Assembly (NCBI RefSeq): GCF_019059575.1
Contig: NW_024882988.1
Coordinates: forward strand, 90,797-154,796
Direction: 5' to 3'
Origin: Amphibalanus amphitrite
Lineage: Eukaryota > Arthropoda > Thecostraca > Balanomorpha > Balanidae
Length of the DNA: 64,000 bases
A program made the translations under genes and the position numbers. The notes under the pieces are model-generated. The model was not told the origin of the DNA. It searched no databases and worked only from the letters and a program-made list of their open reading frames with translations. Shown piece by piece: positions 37,701 through 48,507 of the stretch; position 1 is the first letter of the stretch; each line of letters begins with the position of its first letter.

Positions 37701-39852
37701 TCGAAGTCAAAAGACGGATCAAAGTCGTCCATCAATGACAATCGTTTGATGTTCCAGTCGACTGCGGTGGCAGCCGAAGCTGAAACAGCTTCAACAGAAG
37801 ATTCAAGCAACAGCCCAGCACCTCCTCAAACATTCCTCAATAAGCCACCAGGTTTCGAGGGTCTTAGTCTGGGTTCAGTTTTTCCAAGTGCTAAGACACC
37901 CACGGCCTCCTCGGAAGACCAGACGGACATCGATTCTAGGGATGACCTCACTAACATCTCCGAAGTAGTGAACTTTACGGCCCCAAATCTTGAGCATAAT
38001 AATAAAGTCAGTCAGACAGTTCAGATTTCCTCAGAACTGGTAAATCGCGCTCACGGTAGCACCTCACCACCACCTCGAGTCTTCAGTTCTTCGAAAATAT
38101 TGAGCAGCTCCGGAGGCACTTCTTCCAACGCCTTGTCAAAACCCAACTCACTGGCGAAGGTGTCCGGAGGAGCTTCGGCACCTGTCAAAGAGTCGAGTGA
38201 CGCTCGCTCCTCAGGAGCAGATCCTGAGGAGGCCGTGAGCAGCCTCCTGCTGGAGGGTTTCCCTGACACCGCTCCTGCCTACTTCAGGGGCTTTGAGCTG
38301 AGCACAGCTGCTCCTGTGGCTCCTGAGCTCACGGCTCCTCTCGGCCTGCCCGATACTGAGGTCACAGACGATGACATTCTGCGTCAGATGGAGCTGCAGG
38401 TGCAAGGCATGGAGCTGCAGAGGCTGACCGGCCCGGCGACAGGACCGGACTCGGGCAGTGGCGAGCCCTCGCCGCTGCTGCAGCTGCTCAGGGGGATCGA
38501 ACAGTCGGGGAAGCTGCGCCGTGGACCTGACCAGTGGGCTAGGGTAGCGAGGTCCCGGTCCGGTGGGAACTCTCGACGTACCCCTGCCGTCCAGGAGTTC
38601 CAGGAACAGTTGTCCTCCAGTAAACCGTCCGTCCAGGAAATGTCGCCCTCAGAAGATATTCCTATTAGCGGAGATGTGAGCCCATTAAGTCCCACCTGGA
38701 GGCATGCTGGTCTTCCTCTCAGCACCAAGGGAGCACAATCACCAGGTTCCGCTTCACTCGGCACCAGTCTTGAACCCAGCTCAGTCTCTCTCAGCACCGA
38801 TATTACACTAGCACCTCCTTTGTCGGACCCGCGCACGCGCCTCCATTACTCTGTAAAGACTCGTGTTGACGACCAACGACTTCGTCCTGATCATTTCCTG
38901 AACCAGCCTGAGCAGTTTAACTACCCCAACCACAGTCAGTTTAACTACTCTGACCAGCCTGACAAACCTTTCCTGTCTAACCAATCTGACCAATGTGACC
39001 AATCTGACCAATGTGACCAATCTGACCCTCCTGACGCGTCTGACGATGACGTGGACGGTCGCTCTGAACTCGACAAAGACGGAAGTGAACTGACGTATCC
39101 TCAACGGCCAGGTAACATCGCACCCGACTGTACGGGCTCACGGACCTTTAGACGTGCTGTGTGCTTATGACGAATTTACGGTTAGATTAACGTTTGTTAA
39201 GTATTTTGTGCTATGACATTTTAATCATTAATGCTCACTCTTTATTTACTCGACCAGAAATATTCACTCCTTTATTTTGCTAGTCTGTGTAGGGGCGAAT
39301 TTAGCACATAGCTAGACATAGGAAAGGTTTTAAGCAGTCCCCGACTCCCCAGAGCGAGCATTCTTATTTCACAAGCATTTCAGCTCCTGAAAATCGAAAG
39401 AAACATGTGAAAATTTTAACAGACGCATTTTAAATCTTACCAATCTGAGCTAATATTGCACAAACTATTCCGTAACTGTAACGCCGCAAGGTGTGACAAC
39501 TGTTGCGTGCGCCGTGCAGTGCTGATTTCTTCACATGGATTTTCATGTCAGTCACACTCACATCTATCCGATGCTGGGTTGACCCGCTGCTGCTCCCACA
39601 GAGACGTCGACGCTCTCGGCCGTCCGTCTAGTGGCCGAGCTAGCGCGCAGCGCCGCCCCCGACGCACTTCCGGCCGCCACCGCCGCCCCGACGGACACCG
39701 ATGACGTCAGACGTGTGACGCCAGCGTCACGGGGCCGCCGGCGCCGGCTGGGGTCACGCACTTCGCCCGTCACGACCGTCACGGCCGGCACCACGCCGGA
39801 CCCGGAGACGGAGGCCATTCGGGCCGCCATGCTGGAACTGGCCAGATTGTAG
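16952..39852 (+). CDS. Large secreted Gly/His- and Gln/Pro-rich repeat protein (2067 residues, seven coding exons)
   Basis: Exons 16952-16969, 30142-32705, 33076-33127, 34574-34647, 35016-35509, 36361-39111 and 39602-39852 join with matching phase at all six junctions and total 6204 bases. Residues 1 to about 22 form a signal peptide (MKTLHW then VCLLAAAAAVVTTTEAG). Next come a basic stretch (RERRD, SRRRGR), a Gly/His/Ser-rich block (about 97-228), one CEAC pair (237-240), a Gln/Pro/Tyr block with nine degenerate Y-x-x-P-R-P-E-D-I-I-S units, pure CAG Gln runs (508-520, about 548-557), then acidic/Ser-rich sequence. Residues about 1190-1270 are helix-like, and an Asp/Gln repeat (NQSDQCDQSDQCDQSD) lies near 1945. 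No catalytic or known folded domain is visible. Composition suggests an extracellular matrix, cuticle or adhesive protein; I do not recognise the family. High confidence in the model, low in function. Confidence 0.85.
18766..19555. mobile_element. TTAA-flanked MITE with TTAAAGGGACAGTATCA ends
   Basis: A perfect 17-bp inverted pair (TTAAAGGGACAGTATCA and its complement) bounds 790 bases, each outer four bases being TTAA. TTAA duplication with AGGG-type ends fits Kolobok/T2-like or piggyBac-like non-autonomous elements. No transposase frame is seen. Confidence 0.7.
22605..22806. repeat. 68-bp tandem repeat, about three copies
   Basis: The landmark GGTGTARCGC begins at 22611, 22679 and 22747, a constant 68-bp spacing. 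Units share GGTACAGTCTACCTA, TTCTAACACCA and GCAGTCTCC. The third copy is the most diverged. Intronic, non-coding. Confidence 0.85.
23899..28851. mobile_element. hAT-type element with perfect ends, interrupted by a TTAA element
   Basis: Exact inverted ends CAGTGTTCGCCACGGGCC start at 23907 and finish at 28843. Both are flanked by the identical 8-mer TTACACGG (23899-23906 and 28844-28851), a hAT-type target duplication. Subterminal GGGCCGGGCTGGGC-like repeats fill both ends. The element spans 4937 bases, of which 24058-27206 looks like a later insertion, leaving about 1.8 kb of its own. No transposase frame is visible, so it is probably non-autonomous. Confidence 0.82.
24058..27206. mobile_element. 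3.1 kb TTAA-flanked element nested in the hAT-type element
   Basis: Inverted ends of 21 bases, starting TTAAAGGGACTGTCCCACC, match exactly between 24058 and 27206, with TTAA outermost. It shares TTAAAGGGAC with the element at 18766 but differs beyond, so it is a related family. Its interior is AT-rich, with short GC-rich patches and tandem GTGCGGATTTGG-like words at 24660-24790. No long frame is seen. Confidence 0.72.
30142..32705 (+). other. Repeat-rich exon: Gly/His block, Gln/Pro/Tyr block, PRPEDIIS units
   Basis: The acceptor TCTGTTCCAG ends at 30141 and the donor GTGAGT starts at 32706. The exon leaves in phase 2. If the intron is not removed, the donor itself supplies an in-frame TGA (32707-32709), which would end the protein at about residue 861. 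The last part changes to shorter units such as SFEGVFSG, SFEGVLSG and DFSSVFVQ. Confidence 0.88.
32706..33075 (+). other. Intron, nothing recognised
   Basis: A 370-base intron between the large repeat exon and the 52-base exon. I see no feature beyond its splice sites. Confidence 0.7.
33076..33127 (+). other. 52-base coding exon
   Basis: The acceptor GGTTTCAG ends at 33075 and the donor GTGGGT begins at 33128. It enters in phase 2 and leaves in phase 0, encoding PADGGFSEAAAQVNPNQ after a split Arg. It can be skipped in frame only together with the next exon. Confidence 0.75.
33128..34573 (+). other. Intron with 47-bp duplication and hairpin
   Basis: A pyrimidine-rich 47-bp unit is duplicated in tandem at 33161-33254. 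A GC-rich stretch (33410-33780) holds no supportable exon. A 13-bp hairpin (AATGTTTTCAGAC and complement, loop ACATC) lies at 34488-34518, followed by repeated ACACGTTAATTA words just upstream of the next acceptor. Confidence 0.65.
34574..34647 (+). other. 74-base coding exon
   Basis: The acceptor TCTGTTGCAG ends at 34573 and the donor GTATGT begins at 34648. It enters in phase 0 and leaves in phase 2, encoding VDLGSVFQPAQAQEEYSPPA then QDQF. Its L-G-S-V-F matches the F-x-x-V-F units at the end of the large exon, which supports membership of the same protein. Confidence 0.8.
34655..34865. mobile_element. Intronic MITE abutting a splice donor
   Basis: A 26-bp inverted pair (AGTCGACTACAGAATGATGT continuing to TTCCACT at 34656-34681, complement at 34839-34864) bounds about 210 bases. 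The left arm starts eight bases after the exon end at 34647, so the 5' splice site GTATGT sits at the element edge. No target duplication is clear. Confidence 0.65.
35016..35509 (+). other. 494-base coding exon with NAGNAG acceptor
   Basis: Tandem CAGCAG (35013-35018) allows two acceptors three bases apart; both keep the frame and differ by one Ser. The donor GTTAGT at 35510 leaves phase 1, which fits the next exon. The alternative GTAGGT at 35506 would not. It encodes Ser/Pro/Thr-rich sequence with GYLAPE and GYLPPP, echoes of the Tyr-Pro units upstream. Confidence 0.82.
35510..36360 (+). other. Intron, nothing recognised
   Basis: An AT-rich 851-base intron. No repeat or RNA signal was seen. 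Confidence 0.7.
36361..39111 (+). other. 2751-base acidic/Ser-rich exon
   Basis: The acceptor TCTTTTCGCAG ends at 36360 and the donor GTAACA starts at 39112. The frame is open throughout in phase 1 to phase 1, giving about 917 residues with no dense tandem repeats until the end. It has a helix-like, charged segment near the start, a second at ELTAPLGLPDTEVTDDDILR, and Asp/Gln repeats at 38980-39050. Lower GC and richer residue usage than the earlier exon suggest a different constraint. Confidence 0.87.
39112..39601 (+). other. Intron, nothing recognised
   Basis: An AT-rich 490-base intron before the terminal exon. No other signal was seen. Confidence 0.7.
39602..39852 (+). other. Terminal coding exon
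   Basis: The acceptor CTGCTCCCACAG ends at 39601. Its first two bases complete a Glu codon from the previous exon. It encodes an Ala/Arg/Thr-rich tail with a basic GRRRRLG stretch and a final helix-like segment, PETEAIRAAMLELARL, before TAG at 39850-39852. Confidence 0.83.
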
Positions 39853-40131
39853 GAAAGTTGGCGGTGGAATATGCTCACGAATGAGGTGTGGTTAATTGCA
39901 GCTGTTTGGGATCTGGTACCACCAAACAATGGTTAAGTGGTATATGTGTGTCGTTGGGATTGTGAGGACTTTACTTGCTTGAATATCAAATGCACTGCAC
40001 GATGAGGATTATAGAAGGGCAGCGTGGATCCATTCATTCCAGTGCTGCTGTGGTTGCCGCCACGTATGCCGTACGGGGACGTACAAAATATTGTGTTGTT
40101 TTTCGAGGTGCTATCGTTACGTGTTTTGTAT

Positions 40132-40137
40132 AATAAA
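40132..40137 (+). terminator. Polyadenylation signal AATAAA of the large secreted-protein gene
   Basis: A canonical AATAAA lies 280 bases after the stop codon and is the first one downstream. Confidence 0.65.
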
Positions 40138-40159
40138 ATAGTAATCAGAGGTGGGTCTG

Positions 40160-42482
40160 ACTGTATCGAGCTGTGAACTATGCATTATATAGCCCGTTTG
40201 TCTATTGTGTGAGCTGCACTGGCCTTGGGAGGACGCAGACCGGACCGGTCGGCGCAGCATTGTTATCAATCTAGACGAGAGTGAGTGGAAAGTCCAGTCC
40301 AGCCGGCGCCGGGACTGACTGACGGAAGCTGACGCATAACGCGCAGTCCGTCACGCCTTAGCCGATTAGAATCAAGGTGGCGAGCAGTGTTGCATGAATC
40401 TTGGGCAAGGTATTCAGATTGGCAGATTGATTAAGCGACACACCCAGAACACGACAAAATCGGACGCCGATGTAGAACTGTTTACGCCCAATCGATATCT
40501 TTAAATAGTAGTTTATCATGTCAATATAGCAGGTACATTCTAGCAGGTATAGCAAGTATAAATAGCAGGTAAATATAGCAATATAGCAGGTACATTCATG
40601 CAGTTGCTTAGATTTTTTTTTTTTTGCTTAAATTGCATGAAATATTGAGGGGTATTTTGCAGGCGCAGCCCACAGCCTGTTTCAAACCCATTCCTCGGCC
40701 ACATCGTTTCCGTTATAGCTCGGAGCAGGCTACATATCTGTTTGACGACGATCATCGGGTTTCGCATAACGTGGGCGTCTAAATGATCACAAATCGGGCT
40801 GTCGAGAAAAGCAAAAATGTGGCTGGGAACTCACGACCCGTGCCGTATCACAATGCATTGTCTGGTGATTTTTATCTATACCGTTAATGCCAAGGTCGCA
40901 TTAATTTCCGACACGGTACACAATTACAGCAGCAGGTGTAGGTTTAATCCATTTACTTTGTTACATAGGTACATAAACAGAGTAAGTGTTTCCGTATGAA
41001 CCATGCATGAGTTTGGCTACCTACCGAATTAAATGAAAGAGAACTTGTTACACCACTTTCTCACATACATATATCATGCTCTGAGAGACCAATGTCCTGC
41101 GCAGAACCATCGTTCGCCCCTGTTGCCTCTCACAAAGCCGACTACTGCAGTGTTCCGAAGGTCGTCGCTGCAGAGGTGATCGGTCGCGGGGCTCCTGCAG
41201 CAGCGCCGGCGCCGCGGCTGGACAGTCGGATCTCACACACGGTGCGCCTGGGAACGGGCGCGAACGGAACAGGAAAGTGGCGCGGCCGACCCGGGCGGGG
41301 CCGAGCAGGACGGCTGCTGCCGCCGAGATCAGTCTCCGACTCCCAGATCCCTGACTCACAGCGCGCAGCCGAGAGAAGGCCGAGCAGTGCCGGAGGTGGC
41401 CCACTCAAAGTCTGCCCTAACGGTCCAGCCAGAGAGTTTTCCTCATTTCTCGTGATCCGACGGACATTATATCGGCCGATGTGCACAGGCCACTGCTTCT
41501 ATCGGAACGTGTGAACACCTTGTTTTGCACATAACACCACCAAGTTATCAGTGAAACGAAGGAAAAGGCATTCATTCACATATAATTCACAGTCAATTTT
41601 CCTCCTAAAGTTACGCATATTGCCCTTCGATTGGTTATGTGGGGGCTAGGTTTTATAATTAGGCCGTTACGGTCTAATGAGACCATTGCAGAGCCAAAAA
41701 GGATGCCAGAAATTAGGGGAGACATTGGTCTGGGCGACCAACCGGGTGCACCGCCGAGGCTGAGACCGTTTCGATGGACGGGTCACATTTTGACTTTTCC
41801 AGATAAGAGTTCGTTTTTTTTTCCAGGAAAAGGAAATGCCAATCCAGGAAATGAATACTTTACAAGCTTCTGAGGTCATATGCCAACCGATTTACATGCA
41901 TGTTTTAGGTTCAACGCGGATGAACGTGCATTGTACAGACAACAGACATTAGCAGTATCAGCTCTAATGATATCATGCAGATCTGTGAATATTTCCAGCG
42001 GGTCGAAGAATTTAGTCAATACCAGCCGTTTTACATGCATGTTTATATTCAACACGGATGAACGAGCAATGAGCATGGTACAAACAACATACATACATTA
42101 GCAATATCCGGTCTAGTGACTTCATGCAGAGCTGTAAGTAGTTCCAGCGGTATGAAGACTTTTATCATTGCCCGGCTACCGGAGTCGTGTTCAGTTCTGA
42201 CCGTTCGGCGGAAACTGAGAAAACTCCCACAGTCTCATCAACGCCACGTCAGCGGAAGGCCCGGACCGACCGGACCGCTCGCAAATATGAATCACGATTC
42301 ACGACTCCACGAGCACCCTGAGATTCCTCTGAATGCCGCCATTTTTTATCGACAGGGGGAGAGAGGAAAAACAGCGGCCACGCCTGCCACGAATCTGTGC
42401 ACCGGCACTGCAGCTCCTAACGAAATTTGCAGCCTTGAGCGACAGCCGAGCGGAGGGGCGGGGCGGCACGGTGCCGCTAGGC
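40160..42482. other. Intergenic region upstream of the TATA-driven exon
   Basis: A GC-rich island (41090-41420) has an open frame but no splice sites or recognisable protein. A roughly 140-bp tandem duplication lies at 41880-42163. The GC-rich 42200-42480 is probably promoter-proximal DNA of the exon that follows. Confidence 0.55.
41880..42163. repeat. Two-copy tandem duplication, unit about 140 bp
   Basis: TTTACATGCATGTTT starts at 41891 and recurs at 42030, followed in both copies by TTCAACRCGGATGAACG, CATGCAGAKCTGT and TTCCAGCGG in the same order. Diverged, non-coding. Confidence 0.75.
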
Positions 42483-42489
42483 TATAAAG
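42483..42489 (+). promoter_or_regulatory. TATA box TATAAAG
   Basis: TATAAAG follows a GC-rich stretch, and about 30 bases on begins a segment without ATG that ends in a strong donor. It is the best TATA-type promoter in the region. Confidence 0.5.
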
Positions 42490-42512
42490 AGAGAGTACCG
42501 CTCGACAGGGGG

Positions 42513-42629
42513 CGGTACACGGTCGAGAGGTGGCCTGAGGTGAAGAACCAGAGCCTGACATACCTAACTCAACGAGTCGCAGTGACAACAGAGCGTGTGT
42601 GAACGAGAGGGGACTGTACCGACAGTAAG
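42513..42629 (+). other. Candidate non-coding 5' exon
   Basis: From the expected start about 30 bases after the TATA box to the donor AAG|GTAAGAG at 42630 there is no ATG. The next supported coding exon on this strand begins with its ATG directly after an acceptor at 52990. The simplest reading is a 5'-UTR exon of the chitin-binding protein gene, with a 10.4 kb intron. The TSS is inferred from the TATA box only. Confidence 0.4.
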
Positions 42630-43880
42630 GTAAGAGTGGCGCTTCATTATATGATCGACCATTTAGGTGCAGAGTAGTAGGTATATGTACTGGTCGTTGT
42701 GTTTTGTTTTATTTTATGTTGAATATTGTGGCTGGTTTGTTTAATCTTGTGATCAATAATTTTTGTCCAAATGACGTTGCAAGTTTTATGTGCTATTTAA
42801 TTGACTTTGTCTCGCATTATGGTTTAACTATTTTAAGCGTAATTTGTTCAATTGCCTGTTACATAATCATAAAAGACAGGTTTATTGCTTCAAATGGGAT
42901 AAAAATGGTATGCTAACAGGTCTAATCTTGTTGGCAAAGCACAAACTGAACCACAAATAGGTTTAATGTCTATGAGCATGAGCATGACGAGATGCCCAAA
43001 AGAAATCTAACAGCGCTCGCATTATTGGCTACTTCGAAGATAAATACTTACCCAAGGCTGCGTAAAACCACATCCCACATGTAAGAAAACCGTGACTGTA
43101 AATTGAAAAAAAAATATGTGATGGGCTTTGTACAATACGGCGGAATCGGTCTTCGACGTCTGACTATATTGCTTCTGAGTATAACTTAATGCCTTTATGC
43201 TGCAATTTGCCGTATGCCACCGCCATAAGATACGCCTCAAACATTCTAAAACATTTGAATTTTGAATATTTGTTTCGTAAAAATGTACAGTAGGTCTACT
43301 AAAAAAGTCCCCCGCTCCAGAGGCGGCCGGCCGGCCGAACCCCCGGATTCCAGCCCCGACTCTATTGCGCAGGCCGCGGCAGTGACACGGGTCAGGTCGC
43401 AGCGCCCGGCGAGTGGGTCAGTTGGCGGCGGCCGGCCGTGGAGTGAGGACGCCGTGTGTGGGGCGCAGAGATGCCGCAGTGCAGAGGAGGGGAAGATAGT
43501 GACTCTGCACGATGCCGGAAACGATGCCTTTGTGATCTAAATTAAACACCTGCACTGCAGTGCATATCCTCCCTTGCCCCGTTCCTATTATATCATAATC
43601 CTTCAATAATCCGTAATGACCATTCAACGCAAGCAAGCAAACAAAACAACCCGTTTAGTGGCGACATCATCTCGGATAAAAAAGCGACAGTGATGATTAG
43701 AATTGACTTTGCACGAGGGCAAGCCGAGGGGTAGGTATATATGTATCATATGCCGAGTATTTTATTCCCATCTAGCAAAATAAGATTGGGGATCTTGTCC
43801 AACAAGTCAGCGGCCGTTCTAGACACAGATAAATGCTTTGTTTTCGGTCGCATCATTATCTGCAATAATTCGAAGCGAGG

Positions 43881-46580
43881 TTTAACCCTCGCCGGCCGAG
43901 AAGAAGGGGTGGGTGCCGCCACCATGTATTTTTTTTTTTTTTTTTGCTGTAGCTCAAAGCACACTGATGATAGAAGGCTGACATTTCATATGCCTTACAT
44001 TTGATTCAAGCCGGATCATTTGAAATCAACCACGTTTCCATGTCAGGTCACTTAACTATGACGTCTTAAGTAATCCTCTGCAGACTGCACGGTTGTCGGT
44101 TATAAAATGATGCAATTCCGTAATGCACTTAGTGTCATACAAGCATAATGGGAAAATATGGAAACTGTTAATTTGGTGTCGGAAATGAGCTAAAACTATA
44201 CCTCACGCACATGAAATCGTGACTTCATACATTCTTGGCAAGGTTTAGTGCTTCACGTTTGCATTGTTCACCTTGCGTGACGGAGTGCTCGTCAATAGGA
44301 GTGCCCGTCAATAACTACCGATCAAAATGAGCTAGCCAGTCGGGACAGCCATCAATGGACTCTGCAAGACTGGTCGAATCAAATGTTATGCAGCATGTCC
44401 TCCTTTCAAAAGCTTTGTGACCTGTGTTGCCCTAACATGACATTGACCTAAACATCCTAAATTGCTTCACCTAAGCAAAAAAGCATATAAATCGACGCGT
44501 CTGAGAACAGAAAACACGATTGTATCGAAATGACGATAATGCGACCTTCTTTGTGAAGTTATTCACCAAAAACCGACCCAATGCCTTGGGGCCCTTGACC
44601 TGCCCTAAGAGGTCACTGATATTTTTAAATGGGGTGACAGTCGCTGCGTCACGTAACGACGCAAGCGCTCGTTTTTTTCCGCGAGGCTCTAGCAATTAGC
44701 TCAATTATAGGAGCTAAACATGGAGTTGGGGAATCGCTCCCTTCTCACTCACTATTTGGCCGGGATAGTGTTTGCAATTATTGTTAAAATCTAACATTTT
44801 AAGATTTCAAATGATCCATTTCTCCCGCCCAAGTCTTTCAATTCAAGGTCACCAGGTCACGTCAAGTGACCTTACCTCAAGGAAAGTTCCTGTGCTCATT
44901 ATATCTAAATACATCGCTTTAGAACCTTCAGCGATTTCAATGGGCAACAGTATATGTATTTGAAACGTTTATTTTGCAAGTTTGACATTGCTGACAGAAA
45001 GGTCGGGTCAATTTTGAGATCGCTAAATTCAATGGGAGAAAGTTGAACTGCGCTTTTTTTTGACGGAACACATAATAAACACTCTGAAAACATGTGGTGC
45101 CTGATGAGATACAATACTGAATGAGAAAATTGTTTGTTTTGTCGTGAGCCATCTTTTTCGGTCTGAGAAGGCCCTTGCAGAGCTATGACATAACTATGCT
45201 CTGGTGTAGTAATTTGGTTGTGCGAGCCAGCGACAGTGATCTGCGGACTCCGGAAGCGTCACTGTTCCCGTGGGACGATTGCCCTGTCGGGACGGTCCAG
45301 CCGTCTCCCCAACGGTCACCCGAAGAGGGTTATGCGTCTTGGAATGGAACCGATATCAACTACAGGTTGGCTGGTGGGGTGACCTCCAGTCCAGAGAGGG
45401 AAGCATGAAGACTAGGGGCGATGCGGATTGGTTTTTCCTGAGGATAGTGAGGACGGAAGGAATCTAGCACCCTTGACCCTTCCTTATATTGAATGTATCT
45501 CAGGCTGTTAAATCTCCTAAGCGTTTCTTTTTCTCGACATCGTCAAGGTGTCATTATTAAAAATATGAAATCCGGGAGGATAAATTAAATATAGAAATTG
45601 TGGCCAGCAGAACATTATCAGTTGCGTTCAACATACTCGTAAGCATGATCACACACCCAGCTTACACATGAGCCATGTAATAAATATTTTTGATAGACAT
45701 GCTTAAGTTATGAAATCATCTAAAGTGTTTGTAAAGTTTCACGATACGGATCTAATATCCTGCTATCCATCATGACCATTTCTGGTCAGGTCATGTCTTT
45801 GATCATTGGCCAAATTCTTCCAAATGACCTCCCTCGCCGGCAAAGAGAGGGAGGGTTGATGCAACCCCCCCCCCAAGGTTTTTCGCGAATAACTCGCGTA
45901 AAAAGCGGCCGATCGCGACGAAACTTTCAGTACCCGCGATTTGATAAATTTTACACCTACCCTGAAAATTTCATGACCCTGACCCAAATGACCTTTGACC
46001 ATCTGAATCACCTGAAGGTCAGGTCAGGTCATTGACCTTTGGTGACCTCGGTTCACTTTTTCGAGTTTTACATGTTTCCACGCTAGTTTTTGGAGCTGAA
46101 TTCGAATTAAGCAACCATTTGAACATTTACGAAGTAGTTTTGGTGCCTTCGTAACATGTTACGAAGCTGTCAGAGGCGGATGACAGGTATTACGAATACC
46201 CGTCGTGACCCCTACCGGTTGACCTGACCTGACCTGAACCGACCTGGTCTAAATGCTTTAAGACATCATCTCTGATAAAACTAACACGATATTCGTGATC
46301 AGCACCCCGGAAAACCCCATAGCAGCCACACTTTACGACTTTCTAACAGGTCCCCATTTTCCTGATTATCGGGTCATTGACCTGACCTGGAAGGTCACCC
46401 GATGACCTAGGACCTTAAAATTGGGTATCATCGGCTTCCTCTCGTGACGGGCAACACGCTCGTTTTTTTCCGCGAAGCTCTAGCTCAATCAGGGGCCAAG
46501 CGCGGGTGGGGTCGTGCCACCCCCCCCCCCCCCCTGTGCCGTCGAAGGATGCAAAATAGCGTGTGCCGGCGAGGGTTAAA
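43881..46580. mobile_element. 2.7 kb TTAA-flanked element with CCCTCGCCGG ends and AGGTCA clusters
   Basis: A perfect 15-bp inverted pair TTTAACCCTCGCCGG / CCGGCGAGGGTTAAA bounds exactly 2700 bases. TTAA next to CCCT-type ends fits a piggyBac-like layout. An internal CCCTCGCCGG at 45831 with G/C runs suggests that 45831-46580 may itself be one shorter family member. AGGTCA/TGACCT copies cluster at 46014-46050, 46220-46250 and 46375-46410. A second internal piece, 44570-44700, matches the end region of the family. No transposase. Confidence 0.6.
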
Positions 46581-48210
46581 GATCAACTTTTGATTCATTC
46601 GAAGCGTTTTGATAAGAGGAACACGAGGCTGGTAAAATTAATTTCATGCAAGTTTAGCTTAAAACTTTTAGTGTTTGTGGAAAAGCAATTGGTTTTCTCA
46701 TAATACCGATGGTGGCAGTTGCTGTTATTTACGTGCTAAGCCGTTGACCTTAATTAAATCTTACAATATTATTCAGACATAGCGGTAAACGAGCTGCTTG
46801 TTGTGTTAGGTTAGGCTCTTTCGGTCGATTTCAGAGTGGGAAGGATGACAGGAATTAGGGGGAGACAGGGGGCCTGGGCGGGAGTCCTGAGCCTCATGCT
46901 CCGCTGGGGCCGAGCCTATCACGTGGGTTGGATTGCCCTGACACATGGATAGCCCTGGGCGGTGTTTCACGGTTCCGCGCTGCAGCACGCTGCGCTGCGC
47001 TGCCATGCATTGTAGCGGCGGTTGATATGAATTCGGCTCCACGCTAGTGTTACGAGCTTCCGAGTCTGTTGATGTTTCCATGGAAATTGGAAACCCAATG
47101 CACCGGTGCGCACAACGCACCCTGTCCAAGCAAAATTTTACCATCGATGACCTCTGGTGACATGACCTTTTGCTCTGAACCGATCTAAAATTGGCTGAAG
47201 TATTTTTATTCTTTTTGCTACTTTCGACGCTACTTCGAATACCACTTAAAGGTAGTGTGCCACCTTCCGATGATTTCCCATTTTATTTTTCCTAGGATAA
47301 GAAGCTTCTGTTTTTACCTAATATCGCAAAAAAAAATCAAAAATGGGCCTGGAATAGTGCCTTTTTCGCCTAAAAGTTTATCGGTTTTTCGATATGTATA
47401 ACAACTGTAGTGGGCTGACCTGCAAACAGGCGTCGGCAACAATCGCGAATGCGGCGCACATGTGACAATAAGCAAAGGTCATTATAGAGTTACGACGTAC
47501 GGGAATGAGTTATCAGCTGTCTAATCGTAGACAACACAATGTCGAACCTTAAACTGTAAGCCTGTATTGGTATTGTTTCTTTTATTTGGCTGTCGAACAT
47601 TATTTATGGTTTGAAATATGATTTTATGTAAAATAATTGATATGAAAAAGCCGTCTCTTAAGTTATGACCCCATTTCACCACACGCAAGTGGCAGAAATG
47701 ACAATGATCAGCTGACGCATTTTTCTTGGCCGAAGTCAGAGCGCGCGCATATTTACGTCTGGACAACGAGTTGCGTTGGAGAGGCCGGAAATAGTGGCGA
47801 TTTCAGGACCGCAAGAATGGACCGTCATTGGAATGATTCTTTTTTAAACCGTGCACTGTTTTCGGCCGGAATTTAATAGTTACTACAAAATATTTTTTAA
47901 TTACGTTTCCACCAAGAATGAATGCCATCAGGGCTAAATCTTTAATACTTTTGCATTTTGTCAAGAAGCATATAGTGCTGTTATATTGCAGTTTTAGCGC
48001 GTTTGTTACAAAATATGAAGCGAATAAGCGTCAGTGTATGTACAACAGTGCCAGAAGTTAACTTGAGGGAAAGCTGTGCTAATTGCTCTTGTCCATCCAC
48101 TAAAATTTATTAAATATTTTGCTTTGTGTATTCCAAAAGGAGAGGGAACTATTTCATTTGTGCCTTCATGTCAGAATTGAAGGTGGATCATTAAATTTTC
48201 AACGCAGTTT

Positions 48211-48507
48211 ACAAACAAGCATTTGGTCTTTCTCGTTTATAAGCAGTGGCTAAGAAAAGGTTGATCAATCCTGAAGTTCAGTCATCGTACCTCAACTTGG
48301 CAGCAAGATCCCCCAAGGACAGAGGATATATTGTATACATGTCCTGTAAATCAAAACAAACAAGCATTTGGTCTTTCTCGTATATGTATAAGCAGTGGCT
48401 AAGAAAAGGTTGATCAATCCTGAAGTTCAGTCATCATACCTCAACTTGGCAGCAAGATCCCCCAAGGACAGAGGATATATTGTAAACCTGTCCTGTCAAT
48501 CAAAACA
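48211..48507. repeat. 145-bp tandem duplication
   Basis: ACAAACAAGCATTTGGTCTT starts at 48211 and again at 48356. The copies differ mainly by a few substitutions and a short insertion in a TATA-rich stretch, so the duplication is recent. No coding. Confidence 0.9.

Noticed and set aside
41092..41514. 140-residue plus-strand frame in a GC-rich island
   Set aside because: Arg/Ala/Pro-rich with no domain, no signal peptide and no splice partners; frames are open on both strands as expected for GC-rich DNA.
45175..45408. Frame with SNLVVRASDSDLRTPEASL
   Set aside because: This resembles a translation often produced by dispersed repeats and lies inside the 43881-46580 element; not a gene.
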